Shown here piece after piece: positions 25,076 through 34,203 of a stretch of 64,000 nucleotides of DNA. The first letter of the stretch is position 1. Every line of letters begins with the position of its first letter. The notes below the pieces were generated by a model. That model did no database searches and had not been told where the DNA came from. It saw only the letters and a program-made list of their open reading frames with translations. Both the position numbers and the translations under genes were made by a program. Source of the stretch: DATBLQ01 sp036555325 (GTDB lineage Bacteria > Pseudomonadota > Alphaproteobacteria > Rhizobiales > Aestuariivirgaceae); NCBI GenBank assembly GCA_036555325.1, contig DATBLQ010000021.1, positions 22,686 through 86,685 on the forward strand, written 5' to 3'.

Positions 25076-25084
25076 TGTTATAAT
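25076..25084 (+). promoter_or_regulatory. Extended -10 promoter element upstream of dcd
   Basis: TG-N-TATAAT (25076-25084) is a perfect extended -10 element, 23 bases before the dcd ATG. No good -35 box is seen, as usual for this class. The 24873-25106 gap between apaG and dcd holds no gene. A lone DnaA-box-like 9-mer, TTATCCACG at 24985, is present but unsupported by others. Confidence 0.55.
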
Positions 25085-25106
25085 GGACGCAACGGGATAG
25101 GTTGAT

Positions 25107-26291
25107 ATGAGTGAAAAGAACGGATTGCCTCTTTTCCCTGCGGATCACGATGACGAGCCGCCCTCCAACGTCGTCGCTCTGCGCAACACAGGCATTCTGC
25201 CTGCGCAGCAGATCCAGGAATTGATTGGTGGCAAGAGTATCGTAGGCACTCCTGAGTCGATCACCTCAGATCAGATACAGCCGGCGAGCCTCGACCTCCG
25301 ACTGGGGACCCAGGCATTCCGTGTTCGCGCAAGTTTTCTGCCTGGCCCGAATTCTGCCGTCATGGAGCGCGTGACAAGACTGGAGGGTTCACCCATAGAC
25401 CTTTCCGCCGGTGCGGTCTTTGAAAGGGGCGTAGTTTATGTCGCCAAGCTGATGGAAAACGTCGACTTGGGAAGCGACATCGAGGGGACTGCCAATCCGA
25501 AAAGCTCGACGGGCCGGCTGGACGTTCTGACCAGGTTGATTACCGACAAGGCGACGGCCTTTGATCGAATTCCTGCCGGGCACAAGGGACCCCTCTATGT
25601 GGAAGTCGCCCCTCTGACATTCAGTATTGTCGTTCGCAAAGGTTCGCGCCTGAACCAGGTGCGGCTGTCGCGCGGACGGCGCGCAATGGCCCCCGCAACA
25701 AAAATCCAACAGGAGTACGAGGAGGGAAGGCTGGTGAGTGTCGATGGAGAACCTCTGCCTCTAAGGCAGGGTCTTGTCCCGGTCACTGTGGATCTTGTTG
25801 GCAGCGGGCGGGGGTCCGTCATTGGCTACAAGGCAAAGCACGGCACCAACACCATCGACGTCGATCGGGTCAACCACTATGACCCTCGCGAGTACTGGGA
25901 AAAGATCACAAGCGACGGAGGCCGGCTCTCTCTCGATCCGGACAGCTTCTATATCCTTGCAACGCGAGAGCAAGTTGGCGTCCCGCCTCGTTTGGCTGCC
26001 GAAATGATTCCCTTCGATCCCAATTCTGGCGAGTTTCGTATCCACTATGCCGGCTTCTTCGATCCGGGGTTTGGATGGCGCGATGGACGCGCTCAAGGCA
26101 GCAGAGCCGTGCTGGAAGTTCGAGCCCACGGAGTGCCCTTCATCCTGGAACACGGCCAGCATGTCGGATGGCTTCGGTACAGCGAAGTTTTGGGCGGCAA
26201 GCCCGACAGGCTCTATGGCGAGGGCATCGCCTCGAATTACCAAGGACAAGGTGTGGCACTCGCCAAACATTTCAAGACATGGCCCGATTAG
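25107..26291 (+). CDS. dcd: 2'-Deoxycytidine 5'-triphosphate deaminase, double-domain type
   Basis: Converts dCTP to dUTP for thymidylate synthesis. At 394 residues it is about twice the E. coli enzyme (193), because it is the alphaproteobacterial two-domain form. The N-terminal domain contains SITSDQIQPASLDLRLG, NPKSSTGRLDVLTRLITDKA and LYVEVAPLTFSIVVRKGSRL; the C-terminal domain repeats the dUTPase-like fold with FRIHYAGFFDPGFGW and SRAVLEVRAHGVPFILEHGQ. The repeat of the G-F-x-D-P-G-F motif in the second half indicates that this half carries the structural active-site elements. Convergent with the glycosyltransferase frame, 12 bases apart. Confidence 0.92.
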   Translation: MSEKNGLPLFPADHDDEPPSNVVALRNTGILPAQQIQELIGGKSIVGTPESITSDQIQPASLDLRLGTQAFRVRASFLPGPNSAVMERVTRLEGSPIDLSAGAVFERGVVYVAKLMENVDLGSDIEGTANPKSSTGRLDVLTRLITDKATAFDRIPAGHKGPLYVEVAPLTFSIVVRKGSRLNQVRLSRGRRAMAPATKIQQEYEEGRLVSVDGEPLPLRQGLVPVTVDLVGSGRGSVIGYKAKHGTNTIDVDRVNHYDPREYWEKITSDGGRLSLDPDSFYILATREQVGVPPRLAAEMIPFDPNSGEFRIHYAGFFDPGFGWRDGRAQGSRAVLEVRAHGVPFILEHGQHVGWLRYSEVLGGKPDRLYGEGIASNYQGQGVALAKHFKTWPD

Positions 26292-26303
26292 CGGCCCCGG
26301 CAC

Positions 26304-28298
26304 CTATGGAGGCATTGTGCGCAATTGGCTGCCCGCCCCGCGCTGATCCGGCGCCTTACGGTGTCCCTCTGTGAGGAGCGAATTTTTTCTGCTAGAACCG
26401 CCTCTCGCGTAGGCGCGCGGGCGTAGTTCAGTGGTAGAACGCAAGCTTCCCAAGCTTGATGTCGAGGGTTCGATCCCCTTCGCCCGCTCCAGCTTTCCCG
26501 TCTTGCGTTGCGCCAATCCATGCTCGGTCTTGTTCCAATGATAAGGCCGGCGCATGAACTCCCACACGGCGAGCCAAGCGGCGATAGAGATCAGCAACCA
26601 ATAGAAGGGCATCGTCAGCGTCGACAGCATCATGCCCTTGAAGCGCCGTTGCTGGATTCCCTTCACTTGGCATGCAACCGCCGTCCAATAGCCGCCGATG
26701 CAAACGACGGCACTGAGCCCGGTCGCCGCCGAGACAAAAAAATCGCCTCCGTGTGACTCCCCGCTCGTTCTTAACAGCACCCAAACCACCAATGCCGGAA
26801 AAAATGGGTGTACCAACGGCGAAACCACCATGCCGACCAGCTGCACGATCACGATGAAGAATCGATAAGCGCCGAGATCATGCAACAGCTGTCTCGGATG
26901 TCGCAGATGGACCAACGTGGTCTGAAGCCAACCCTTCATCCAGCGCGACCGTTGGCGCATCCAGTTGGATAGAGATGTGTTTGCCTCCTCCAGGGTGCTG
27001 GCGGCGAATGTATCCACCTCAAATCCGCAGCGTGCCAGTCTCAGGCCAAGATCGGCGTCTTCAGTGACGTTGAATGGGTCCCACGCGCCCACATCTCGCA
27101 GGATGTCGGTGCGAAAGTGGTTGGACGTGCCGCCCAGGGGAATGGGCCACCGCTCGAAGCCGAATGCCGGCAGAACGACATCGAACAGGGCGGCGTATTC
27201 GATGAGAAACTGTTTGGCGAGCCAGTTCTGATGCGTGCGCTCGAAGGTGAGCCTTGCCTGCAGGCAGGCGAGTCTCGCAGGTGCGGCGGCGAAGATTTCC
27301 GCAGCCCGGCGCAATTGCCCGGGTTGGGGAACATCCTCTGCGTCAAAGACGGTCAACAGCTCGCCCCGCGCATAGTAGAGCGCGTATTTGAGCGCTCGCG
27401 GTTTGGTTTGCGGGAGACCTTTGGGAACGATGATCGTTTCGTAGGGCTGAGCCAGATCGAGATTCGCGACTGCCCGCCGCATCTCTTGATCTTCCTCCTC
27501 CAAAATCAATTTGATGTCGAGACGATCTGCCGGATAGTCCAGCCTGTTGAGGGCGCCGATAAGCTTGCGCAACGATTTCGTTTCGCGGAACATCGGCACG
27601 AGCACCGTATAAATCGGGAGTTCGTTGGCCTTGAGCCTCGTCCGCGGCCGCTCCGTTGCTTGCCGAAGATTGCCAAGCGTGACGAGCCTTACAGATATCA
27701 CTGCCAGATAGCCAAGTGAGATGAGCAGTCCAGCCAGCGCCCCTAGAATATCAATTGATGCTATGAGACCGGCGATCGCCAGTATGGCCGCAAGGCAGAT
27801 TGAGCATTTTCGGCCCCGGCCCCCCTCGCTGCGGGCCGAGAAAATTGGATGTCTTCGTTCAAGCTGCGTTGTGGCGCGCGAAATGAGCCATTTTCCGAAT
27901 GCGATTTGCAAGGCCCGGGATAAATCTCTCCTCCCGGCCACAGCGCCAACCGCATGGCCTGCCTCTCGCGCCGAGGCGATCGAAAGCTCATCCGTTGCCA
28001 CGATAAAAGGCTCTGGACTGAGATGTCGGATCGGCAGATACCGGTCTTGCAGTGCCGGTCCGATTTCCTCGTTCCGTAGTTGCCGGCAGGCGGTGATGAG
28101 ATCTGCGAGGCCTAGGATGCCGATTTCGCCAGGAGACGATGTTGGCCGGTATGTGGCTGGCTCAGCCGGTTTTGGCCCGAATGTTGACGTCGTCTTTTGT
28201 TCCGGTGACCGAATGTCACCGACCGTTCCGCTATTGGTTCTGGCCACCGGCGCCCCCGCCTCGACACAACCCAAAATAAGCAACAGGTTGTAGCTCAA
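26304..28298 (-). CDS. Membrane glycosyltransferase, family 2, with N-terminal GspE/MshEN-like region
   Basis: A family 2 glycosyltransferase of up to 664 residues. The catalytic domain (about 230-470) shows YTVLVPMFRETKSLRKLIGAL, LLTVFDAEDVPQP (DxD-type), VTEDADLGLRLARCG (general base ED) and QRSRWMKGWLQT (Q/RxxRW), a set seen in processive enzymes such as cellulose-synthase-like proteins. Two helices lie before it (about 165-205) and several after (about 490-590). The first 150 residues resemble the GspE N-terminal fold. The family normally ends near WNKTEHGLA; here no stop follows and the frame continues about 60 residues antisense through the tRNA-Gly gene. The start is uncertain: TTG 28298 is only 11 bases from the divergent gene; GTG 28247 is an alternative. 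Product polysaccharide unknown. Confidence 0.8.
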   Translation of the reverse strand: MSYNLLLILGCVEAGAPVARTNSGTVGDIRSPEQKTTSTFGPKPAEPATYRPTSSPGEIGILGLADLITACRQLRNEEIGPALQDRYLPIRHLSPEPFIVATDELSIASAREAGHAVGAVAGRRDLSRALQIAFGKWLISRATTQLERRHPIFSARSEGGRGRKCSICLAAILAIAGLIASIDILGALAGLLISLGYLAVISVRLVTLGNLRQATERPRTRLKANELPIYTVLVPMFRETKSLRKLIGALNRLDYPADRLDIKLILEEEDQEMRRAVANLDLAQPYETIIVPKGLPQTKPRALKYALYYARGELLTVFDAEDVPQPGQLRRAAEIFAAAPARLACLQARLTFERTHQNWLAKQFLIEYAALFDVVLPAFGFERWPIPLGGTSNHFRTDILRDVGAWDPFNVTEDADLGLRLARCGFEVDTFAASTLEEANTSLSNWMRQRSRWMKGWLQTTLVHLRHPRQLLHDLGAYRFFIVIVQLVGMVVSPLVHPFFPALVVWVLLRTSGESHGGDFFVSAATGLSAVVCIGGYWTAVACQVKGIQQRRFKGMMLSTLTMPFYWLLISIAAWLAVWEFMRRPYHWNKTEHGLAQRKTGKLERAKGIEPSTSSLGSLRSTTELRPRAYARGGSSRKNSLLTEGHRKAPDQRGAGSQLRTMPP
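26417..26491 (+). tRNA. tRNA-Gly(CCC)
   Basis: A 75-base cloverleaf with encoded CCA. Acceptor stem GCGGGCG (26417-26423) pairs with CGCCCGC (26481-26487), followed by discriminator T and CCA at 26489-26491. The D loop has TTCAGTGGTAGAA; the anticodon stem CAAGC/GCTTG encloses loop TTCCCAA, giving anticodon CCC; the T arm has GGTTCGATCCC. It lies on the plus strand inside the 3' part of the opposing glycosyltransferase frame and 125 bases after dcd. Confidence 0.97.
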
Positions 28299-28309
28299 CT
28301 TATACGCGA

Positions 28310-29224
28310 ATGCAGGAAATGCAACAGGAGATCGTCAAAGAAGTACCGAGGTTGCGGATTATGATTCCCGCGCTCGTTGCTGCCGGCCTTATGGCTTGCA
28401 CCGCCGCCGTCGCGCAGGAGACAGGAAAGCAGCAGCCACAGACCCCCGCCGAAACGGGTGATTATCCCGTACCCTTGTTCCGCCACATCGATCCGGGCCG
28501 TCCCTTGCCCGACCTTAAGGTGGTGGAGTCGCTGCGTATTGCTGTCGATGAGGATTTCCCGCCCTTCAGCTACAAGGAGAGTTCCGGCGCCCTGAACGGC
28601 TTCAACATCGCCATTGCCAATTCCATTTGCGAGGATCTGCGGCTGAGCTGCGAATTCTCCGCAAGGCCCTGGGTCGACCTGATGCCTGCCCTTGAGCGCG
28701 GCGAAGTCGATGCGGTGATCGCCGGGATAAACGTGACCGAACAGTCGGTCGAAACGGCCGATTTCACTGGAGCCTACTACCGCTCCCTAGCGCGCTTCGC
28801 GGTCAGAAAACAAAATCCGATCGTCAAGGCCGATATGCGCAGCCTTGCCGGCAAACGCATCGGCGTGGTCAAGTCAACTGCCCATGAAGCCTGGATCAAC
28901 CAATATTTTCCGCGCTCCAATATCCGGCCCTTCGCCACCAACCTCGAAGCGCTGGAAGCATTGCGCAGCGGAGTCGTCGATACGTTCTTCGGTGACGCGC
29001 TGCAGATCATGTTCTGGCTCACCGGCAGCGCGTCGCAGGGCTGTTGCCGGTTTGTCAGCGGCGGGTATAACGATCCCGCCTACTTCAGCCACGGCATGGC
29101 CATCGCGGTGAAACGCGGCAACACCGAATTGCGCGATGTTCTGGATTACGGCCTCGACCGGCTCCAGTCCTCGGGCAACTACGCTGCAATCTTCCGGCGC
29201 TATTTTCCGATGAGTCCCTATTGA
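28310..29224 (+). CDS. Amino-acid-type ABC transporter substrate-binding protein (SBP_bac_3)
   Basis: A 304-residue periplasmic solute-binding protein of the family 3 type. The N-terminal hydrophobic stretch IMIPALVAAGLMACTAAVAQ (about 18-37) is a signal peptide, possibly a lipoprotein signal at LMAC. The mature protein has LRIAVDEDFPPFSYKESSGA, GFNIAIANSICEDLRL, GEVDAVIAGINVTEQ and GKRIGVVKSTAHEAWI, the usual order for binding of an amino acid or amino-acid-like ligand. ATGs at 28310, 28319 and 28361 are possible; the last has GAGG nine bases upstream. No permease or ATPase genes are adjacent, so it is an orphan component or a sensor-like binding protein. It meets the helicase gene tail to tail with a 7-base overlap. 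Confidence 0.85.
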   Translation: MQEMQQEIVKEVPRLRIMIPALVAAGLMACTAAVAQETGKQQPQTPAETGDYPVPLFRHIDPGRPLPDLKVVESLRIAVDEDFPPFSYKESSGALNGFNIAIANSICEDLRLSCEFSARPWVDLMPALERGEVDAVIAGINVTEQSVETADFTGAYYRSLARFAVRKQNPIVKADMRSLAGKRIGVVKSTAHEAWINQYFPRSNIRPFATNLEALEALRSGVVDTFFGDALQIMFWLTGSASQGCCRFVSGGYNDPAYFSHGMAIAVKRGNTELRDVLDYGLDRLQSSGNYAAIFRRYFPMSPY

Positions 29225-32070
29225 GGGGGCGCTTGCGGTGCAAGCCTCACGAATTCCGCAACCGTCTCGATTGCATCGACAAGACCGGTGCGCATGACCG
29301 TCACCCCCGGCGGAAAAGCAGTTGTGAAACGGCTCGCCAGCCGGGGATCGAGGATGACGAACACACCGCGATCGCTCCTCCGCCGGATCAGCCGACCGAA
29401 CGCCTGTCTCAATCTCAGTCTCACGATCATGTCTTGATAGACGTTGCCGCCGAACGCCTGCCGGCGAGCCCGCTCGAGAATCGTGGGCTGTCCCCAGGGG
29501 ACGCGATCGAGCACGATAAGACGCAGTGAATCTCCCGGCACATCAACCCCGTCGCGGACCGCATCCGTGCCGAGCAGGCAGGCATCCTGATCGGCGCGAA
29601 ACATGTCAACCAGCGTGCCGGTGTCGATCGGATCCACATGCTGGGCCAGAAGCGTCAGGCCTCTCTGTGCCAGGGGTTGGACAATCCGCCGGTGCACCGC
29701 CTTGAGCCGCGATATGGCGGTAAACAAGCCAAGCGCTCCTCCGTTGGCCGCGATAAAGAGTTCCCGATAGGCGGCAGCGACCTGATCCATGTCTTCTCGA
29801 TTGACGTCATTGACCACCACGATCCGCGAGTTCCTCGCGTAATCGTAGGGGCTTTCGTGCGATAGTCTGACGACCGGATAGGGCAGGTGAACAACCCCTG
29901 TGCGCATTTCGGCGTTTTGCCAATCCTCCGGCGAATGAGGCGGTCGGTCCTTGAGAGTTGCCGACGTAATGAGGACACCGTCTGCCTGTCTGAAGACCGC
30001 GTTTGCCATTGGCTCCGTTGGGTCAACCCAGTGGCTATGCAGGCCCGCATCGATTTCACGGCCCGCATGGCTCTCAATCGAGAACCAGTCGACGAACAGC
30101 GGATTGGGCTGGTCAATCAGACGGTTCAGCATCGAGATCCACCCTCCGATTGTCAGGTCAGCCCGCCGCTTCAATGCGCGCGCCAGGGCCTCTATTCTGG
30201 CTCGCTCGTTGCCGTCCAGCTCCTTTGCGTCATCGTCGAGCTTCTTGAGCAGCACAAGGGCGAGCTTCAGCATCGGCTGCTTCAGATCGAGGAGATGCGC
30301 AGCCAAGAGCGAAGCCTCCTCCGAAAGCCCCTCGATCAGCGGATGGCAATCCGTTTCGAGTGTCTGGCCGCCGCCGTTGTCTGCACGCGCCAGGACCTGT
30401 CGGCGAAGCAGGGCGAAGAAAATCTCCGTTGATCCTTCCGGCTGCCCCGCCTGGACCCGCCTTTGCCAGCCCGGCCCGGCAAGCATTCGCGACAGGTCGG
30501 CAATTTCATCAACAAGCCTCTCGCCGGCCTCGCTCTCCTCAAGCAGGTCGCCCAACCGTTCCTTGAGGCTGCGCCCTCTGCGCCCGCGCATTTCCGGGCC
30601 GAGGACCCATCGCCTGAGTTCGGACGTTTCCCGTCCCGTGAGGTGGCCCGAGAATGCGCTGTCTGCAGCATCGAAAAGATGATGGCCTTCATCGAACACG
30701 ACCCGCTTGAGGTGTCCCGCGCTGTCCTGTTCCTCCTCGCTCCTCGCCACTCCCAGAACATGATCCACTGCCACCTGGTGTAGAACCAGGGCATGGTTGG
30801 CAATGACGATCTCCGCTCTTCGGCCGGCTCGCACTGCTTTTTCGATGAAACACCGGCGATAATGCGGACAGGCCGAGTAGATGCATTCCCCCCGCCGGTC
30901 GGTGAGGCCCAGTGAGAGCGCTGTCATCGTCCGCCCGTCGTCTAACGCCGGATCAGATACGAGGCTCATGAGCCAGGTCGGAAAATCTCCCCCGGCCATG
31001 TCGCCATCCTTGCTGTAACGGGCCCAGCGGGCGATCAGTGCCGCAAGCAGGGCGCTGCGTGGTGTCTGCGCAGTGAGCCGTCCGAAGGTTTCCTGCAGGT
31101 TGAGCAGGCAGGCATAGTTTTCCCGCCCCTTGCGGACGACCACGCGGTGTCTCCGCTCCTCCGGATCGGGATACAGTCGCCGGGTTTCCTGTTCCAGCTG
31201 CCGCTGCAGATTCTTGGTGAAAGTCGAGATCCACACCGGAGATCCGTTTCGTTCCGCCCACAGATGGGCGGGCGCGAGATAGGCCAGTGTTTTGCCAAGC
31301 CCCGTACCGGCCTCCGACAGGAGAATATTGATTTCATGTTTCGATTGCCGCGGGGCGAATGCATGAGTTGCGGCCGCGCAATAGTCTTTTTGTTGCGGAC
31401 GCACCTCCTGATCATCTCCCAGCAGTTGCTCCAGGAGCGCAAGTGCGGCCTCTTTGTCCACTCCTTGTTGCGAGGCCTTTGCTTCAGGCCCCTGATCCTC
31501 CCATTCAGGAATCCGATCCCACACATTAAGCCCGGTGGCGAAGACTTGGGCGTCCGCCTTGACCTGCAAATCCTCCACAGATGCGATCACTACCTTGGCC
31601 CAGGGCCAGTTGCTTCGCGCCAGGAAATTGGCAAGCTGCAAGGTTTCCCGAAGATTGGGATAATGAGGCGATGCGAGGTCTTGCAACAGACGTACCGCAG
31701 CCTCCGCCAGAGCGCGCGCATCGTTTGCTTCTGCAATGCCAAGGGCGCGCGCAAGACCTTGTGGGGTTGGAACGGCAAACTGCGCCGGGCGCGTGAAAAG
31801 AAATAGCTCCGCAACGTCGAAATGGCGCGATTGATGCGCTAGAGTGCGAAGCTCGCGCGACGCATCGGCGATGAGCGCCAATCTCTCGATGAGATAGGGT
31901 GCATGGCAAACAAGGTGTGGCTCCTTCGCCAGCTGCTCAAGCCCGTCCTCGGCAGTAAGAGCCGCTTGTTCGCCCGCGGCTTGGCGAATGAGTACACCTG
32001 TCGCCTGTGCCACTGCCGTGGGCAGTGCCAGCACGGTTCCAATCGAGTCGATGATTGCAGGAGAAACCAT
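29218..32070 (-). CDS. ATP-dependent helicase, DinG/XPD-like superfamily 2
   Basis: A 950-residue helicase with an iron-sulfur cluster type architecture. Walker A is LSEAGTGLGKTLAYLAP (about 263-279). Cysteines in CLLNLQETFG, then CIYSACPHYRRCF (about 318 and 409-421) fit the four-Cys FeS domain of XPD/DinG. Motif II is VVFDEGHHLFDAADSAFSGH (DEGH). The C-terminal half has motifs V and VI in LIVLDRVPWGQPT and RLRQAFGRLIRRRSDRG. The first 200 residues are an accessory N-terminal region not found in E. coli DinG but usual in alphaproteobacterial versions. The likely role is unwinding of damaged or R-loop DNA. It is divergent from lysK (84 bases between starts). Confidence 0.9.
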   Translation of the reverse strand: MVSPAIIDSIGTVLALPTAVAQATGVLIRQAAGEQAALTAEDGLEQLAKEPHLVCHAPYLIERLALIADASRELRTLAHQSRHFDVAELFLFTRPAQFAVPTPQGLARALGIAEANDARALAEAAVRLLQDLASPHYPNLRETLQLANFLARSNWPWAKVVIASVEDLQVKADAQVFATGLNVWDRIPEWEDQGPEAKASQQGVDKEAALALLEQLLGDDQEVRPQQKDYCAAATHAFAPRQSKHEINILLSEAGTGLGKTLAYLAPAHLWAERNGSPVWISTFTKNLQRQLEQETRRLYPDPEERRHRVVVRKGRENYACLLNLQETFGRLTAQTPRSALLAALIARWARYSKDGDMAGGDFPTWLMSLVSDPALDDGRTMTALSLGLTDRRGECIYSACPHYRRCFIEKAVRAGRRAEIVIANHALVLHQVAVDHVLGVARSEEEQDSAGHLKRVVFDEGHHLFDAADSAFSGHLTGRETSELRRWVLGPEMRGRRGRSLKERLGDLLEESEAGERLVDEIADLSRMLAGPGWQRRVQAGQPEGSTEIFFALLRRQVLARADNGGGQTLETDCHPLIEGLSEEASLLAAHLLDLKQPMLKLALVLLKKLDDDAKELDGNERARIEALARALKRRADLTIGGWISMLNRLIDQPNPLFVDWFSIESHAGREIDAGLHSHWVDPTEPMANAVFRQADGVLITSATLKDRPPHSPEDWQNAEMRTGVVHLPYPVVRLSHESPYDYARNSRIVVVNDVNREDMDQVAAAYRELFIAANGGALGLFTAISRLKAVHRRIVQPLAQRGLTLLAQHVDPIDTGTLVDMFRADQDACLLGTDAVRDGVDVPGDSLRLIVLDRVPWGQPTILERARRQAFGGNVYQDMIVRLRLRQAFGRLIRRRSDRGVFVILDPRLASRFTTAFPPGVTVMRTGLVDAIETVAEFVRLAPQAPPQ

Positions 32071-32154
32071 AAGGAGTGAGCCTAGCCGATTGACGGCCGT
32101 TTGCGAGCCCTTTACCAGTGCCAGGGGCCGCAGCTTAAGTTTCAGTATCGAGAA

Positions 32155-33789
32155 ATGTCCCGTCTGTCTGATTTCCGCCTAGAAGCTTTCGAAAGCAAAG
32201 CGTGGCCCTTTGAGGAAGCGCGCAAGATATTGGCTCGCCTCGAAAAGCGCTCCGCTCCTCCGGCCGAAGTCCTGTTCGAGACCGGCTACGGTCCCTCGGG
32301 ACTTCCGCACATCGGCACCTTCGGCGAGGTTGCTCGCACCACGATGGTCCGCCATGCCTTTGCGACGATGTCCGACATCCAGACGCGGCTCATCTGTTTT
32401 TCCGATGATATGGACGGCCTGCGCAAGGTTCCCGACAACGTTCCCAATCGGGAGATGATGCTCGCCCATCTGGGAAGGCCACTCACGGAGGTTCCCGATC
32501 CCTTTCGCGAGCACGAGAGTTTCGGCCATCACAACAATGCCATGTTGCGGCGTTTCCTCGATCGGTTCGGCTTTGACTATGAGTTTGCGAGCTCGACTGA
32601 GTATTACGCATCGGGCCGCTTTGATCGGGCGCTGCTCAAGCTGCTGGAAGCCTATGACCAGGTGATGGCGATCATGCTCCCGTCCCTGCGCGAGGAGCGC
32701 TCGCAGACCTATTCGCCCTTTCTGCCAATTCATCCTCGATCAGGCATTGTGATGCAGGTGCCGATAGAAGAAGTCAACGTTGCCGCAGGCACGATTGTCT
32801 GGCGCGATCCAGACTCTGGCGAGCGCTTCGAAACCAAGGTCACCGGAGGGCACTGCAAACTGCAATGGAAGCCTGATTGGGGCATGCGCTGGTATGCCCT
32901 GGGCGTTGACTATGAAATGTCCGGCAAGGATCTCATCGATTCAGTGAAGCTGTCGGGCCGCATTTGCAAAGTTTTGGGCGGGGAACCGCCCGAGGGCTTC
33001 AACTACGAGCTTTTTCTCGACGAGAAGGGCCAGAAAATCTCGAAATCGAAGGGAAACGGCATCACGATCGACGAATGGTTGCGCTATGCTAGTCCGGAGA
33101 GCCTGCAGCTGTTCATGTATCACAAGCCGCGTGAAGCAAAGCGGCTCTACTTCGACGTAATCCCGCGCAACGTCGATGAATACTTCCAGCAGCTTTCCGC
33201 TTATGACCGGCAGGATAACAGGCTTAAGCTCGCCAACCCCGTTTGGCACATCCATTCCGCCAATCCGCCCCACGTCGATCTGCCGGTAAACTTCTCTCTC
33301 TTGCTCAAGCTGGTCAGCGCCTGCAATGCCTCCGACCGGGCTGTCCTGTGGGGTTTTCTGCGCAAGCATGTGGAGGGCGTATCTCCCGAAACTCACCCCG
33401 TTCTCGATCAGCTGGTCGGGTACGCCATCAACTACTTCAATGATTTCGTCAAACCGGCAAAGCGCTATCGTGCGGCTGATGAGGTCGAGCTCAAGGCGCT
33501 CAAGGAGCTGACTCAGGCCCTGGCTACTTTGCCCCCCGATGCGACCGCGGAGGACATTCAGTCGGTGCTTTACGACGTCGCCCGTAAAATCCCCCGCTAT
33601 CAAGACATGGACGTCAAGGGCGCCACACCCGACCGTCCGGGCGTTTCGCTCGCGTGGTTCAACGCTCTCTATGAAATCTTGCTCGGCGAACAGCAGGGCC
33701 CGCGTTTCGGCTCCTTTGTTGCCTTATTTGGCGTCAACGAAACGCGAACATTGATCGAAAATGCCCTCGCCGGCGAATTTGTTAACTAA
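32155..33789 (+). CDS. lysK: Lysyl-tRNA synthetase, class I
   Basis: Charges tRNA-Lys by a class I mechanism; this form is otherwise typical of archaea and occurs in alphaproteobacteria and a few other bacteria instead of class II LysS. From ATG 32155 the protein has 544 residues. The HIGH motif is PSGLPHIGTFGE (about 43-54) and the KMSKS-like motif is GQKISKSKGNGI (about 295-306). The C-terminal part is the alpha-helical anticodon cage. The longer frame from 32101 has no family support. Spacing suggests transcription alone. Confidence 0.94.
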   Translation: MSRLSDFRLEAFESKAWPFEEARKILARLEKRSAPPAEVLFETGYGPSGLPHIGTFGEVARTTMVRHAFATMSDIQTRLICFSDDMDGLRKVPDNVPNREMMLAHLGRPLTEVPDPFREHESFGHHNNAMLRRFLDRFGFDYEFASSTEYYASGRFDRALLKLLEAYDQVMAIMLPSLREERSQTYSPFLPIHPRSGIVMQVPIEEVNVAAGTIVWRDPDSGERFETKVTGGHCKLQWKPDWGMRWYALGVDYEMSGKDLIDSVKLSGRICKVLGGEPPEGFNYELFLDEKGQKISKSKGNGITIDEWLRYASPESLQLFMYHKPREAKRLYFDVIPRNVDEYFQQLSAYDRQDNRLKLANPVWHIHSANPPHVDLPVNFSLLLKLVSACNASDRAVLWGFLRKHVEGVSPETHPVLDQLVGYAINYFNDFVKPAKRYRAADEVELKALKELTQALATLPPDATAEDIQSVLYDVARKIPRYQDMDVKGATPDRPGVSLAWFNALYEILLGEQQGPRFGSFVALFGVNETRTLIENALAGEFVN

Positions 33790-33853
33790 GAATCCCGCAA
33801 CGCTGCAACCTTCCCATTCCTCTTGGCGTTTCCACGCAAATGGGAGAACCCCT

Positions 33854-34192
33854 ATGTGGCAGTCCACCGGCTCCGGCCTCGCCCCGGACGTCAAGTTCTT
33901 GCGCAACGCGGGCGTAGCCCTTGCAGTCCTCGCTTTTTGCGCTGGGACGGTGAGCCTTATTGGTGTTTCGGCCTCTCCGAATGAACCACGGTTGACCATT
34001 GCGCCGGCACGAACTCTTCAAGCCGGCGTTACCGCCATGTTTCGCACGGTTGACGAGAACATAGCCCGCCGTCATGAGGGAAACGTTGATATCACCATCG
34101 AGGAAGTGGTTGAGGCTGACGTCTCGCCCGTCTGTTCCCCCGAGAGCCCGATTGCCGTTGCGGCAACCGCCGAGGAGTGCTCCGAACCTTGA
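33854..34192 (+). CDS. Small membrane-anchored or exported protein, unknown
   Basis: A 112-residue protein that I do not recognise. From ATG 33854, with GGGAGA 7-12 bases upstream, it has a short basic N-terminus (DVKFLRNAG), then a hydrophobic segment VALAVLAFCAGTVSLIGVSA (about 22-41), which is either a signal peptide or a single membrane helix. The rest is acidic towards the C-terminus (VDITIEEVVEADVSP) with two cysteines. A longer frame from 33761 overlaps lysK and lacks a ribosome binding site. It lies 64 bases after lysK and 11 bases before the end of the convergent psuG. Confidence 0.6.
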   Translation: MWQSTGSGLAPDVKFLRNAGVALAVLAFCAGTVSLIGVSASPNEPRLTIAPARTLQAGVTAMFRTVDENIARRHEGNVDITIEEVVEADVSPVCSPESPIAVAATAEECSEP

Positions 34193-34203
34193 GCGTGGCG
34201 GCA

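Noticed and set aside
26288..26521. Minus-strand peptide frame with a GSNPRHQAWEACVLPLNY-like sequence
   Set aside because: This is the complement of the tRNA-Gly gene, a known kind of spurious database protein.
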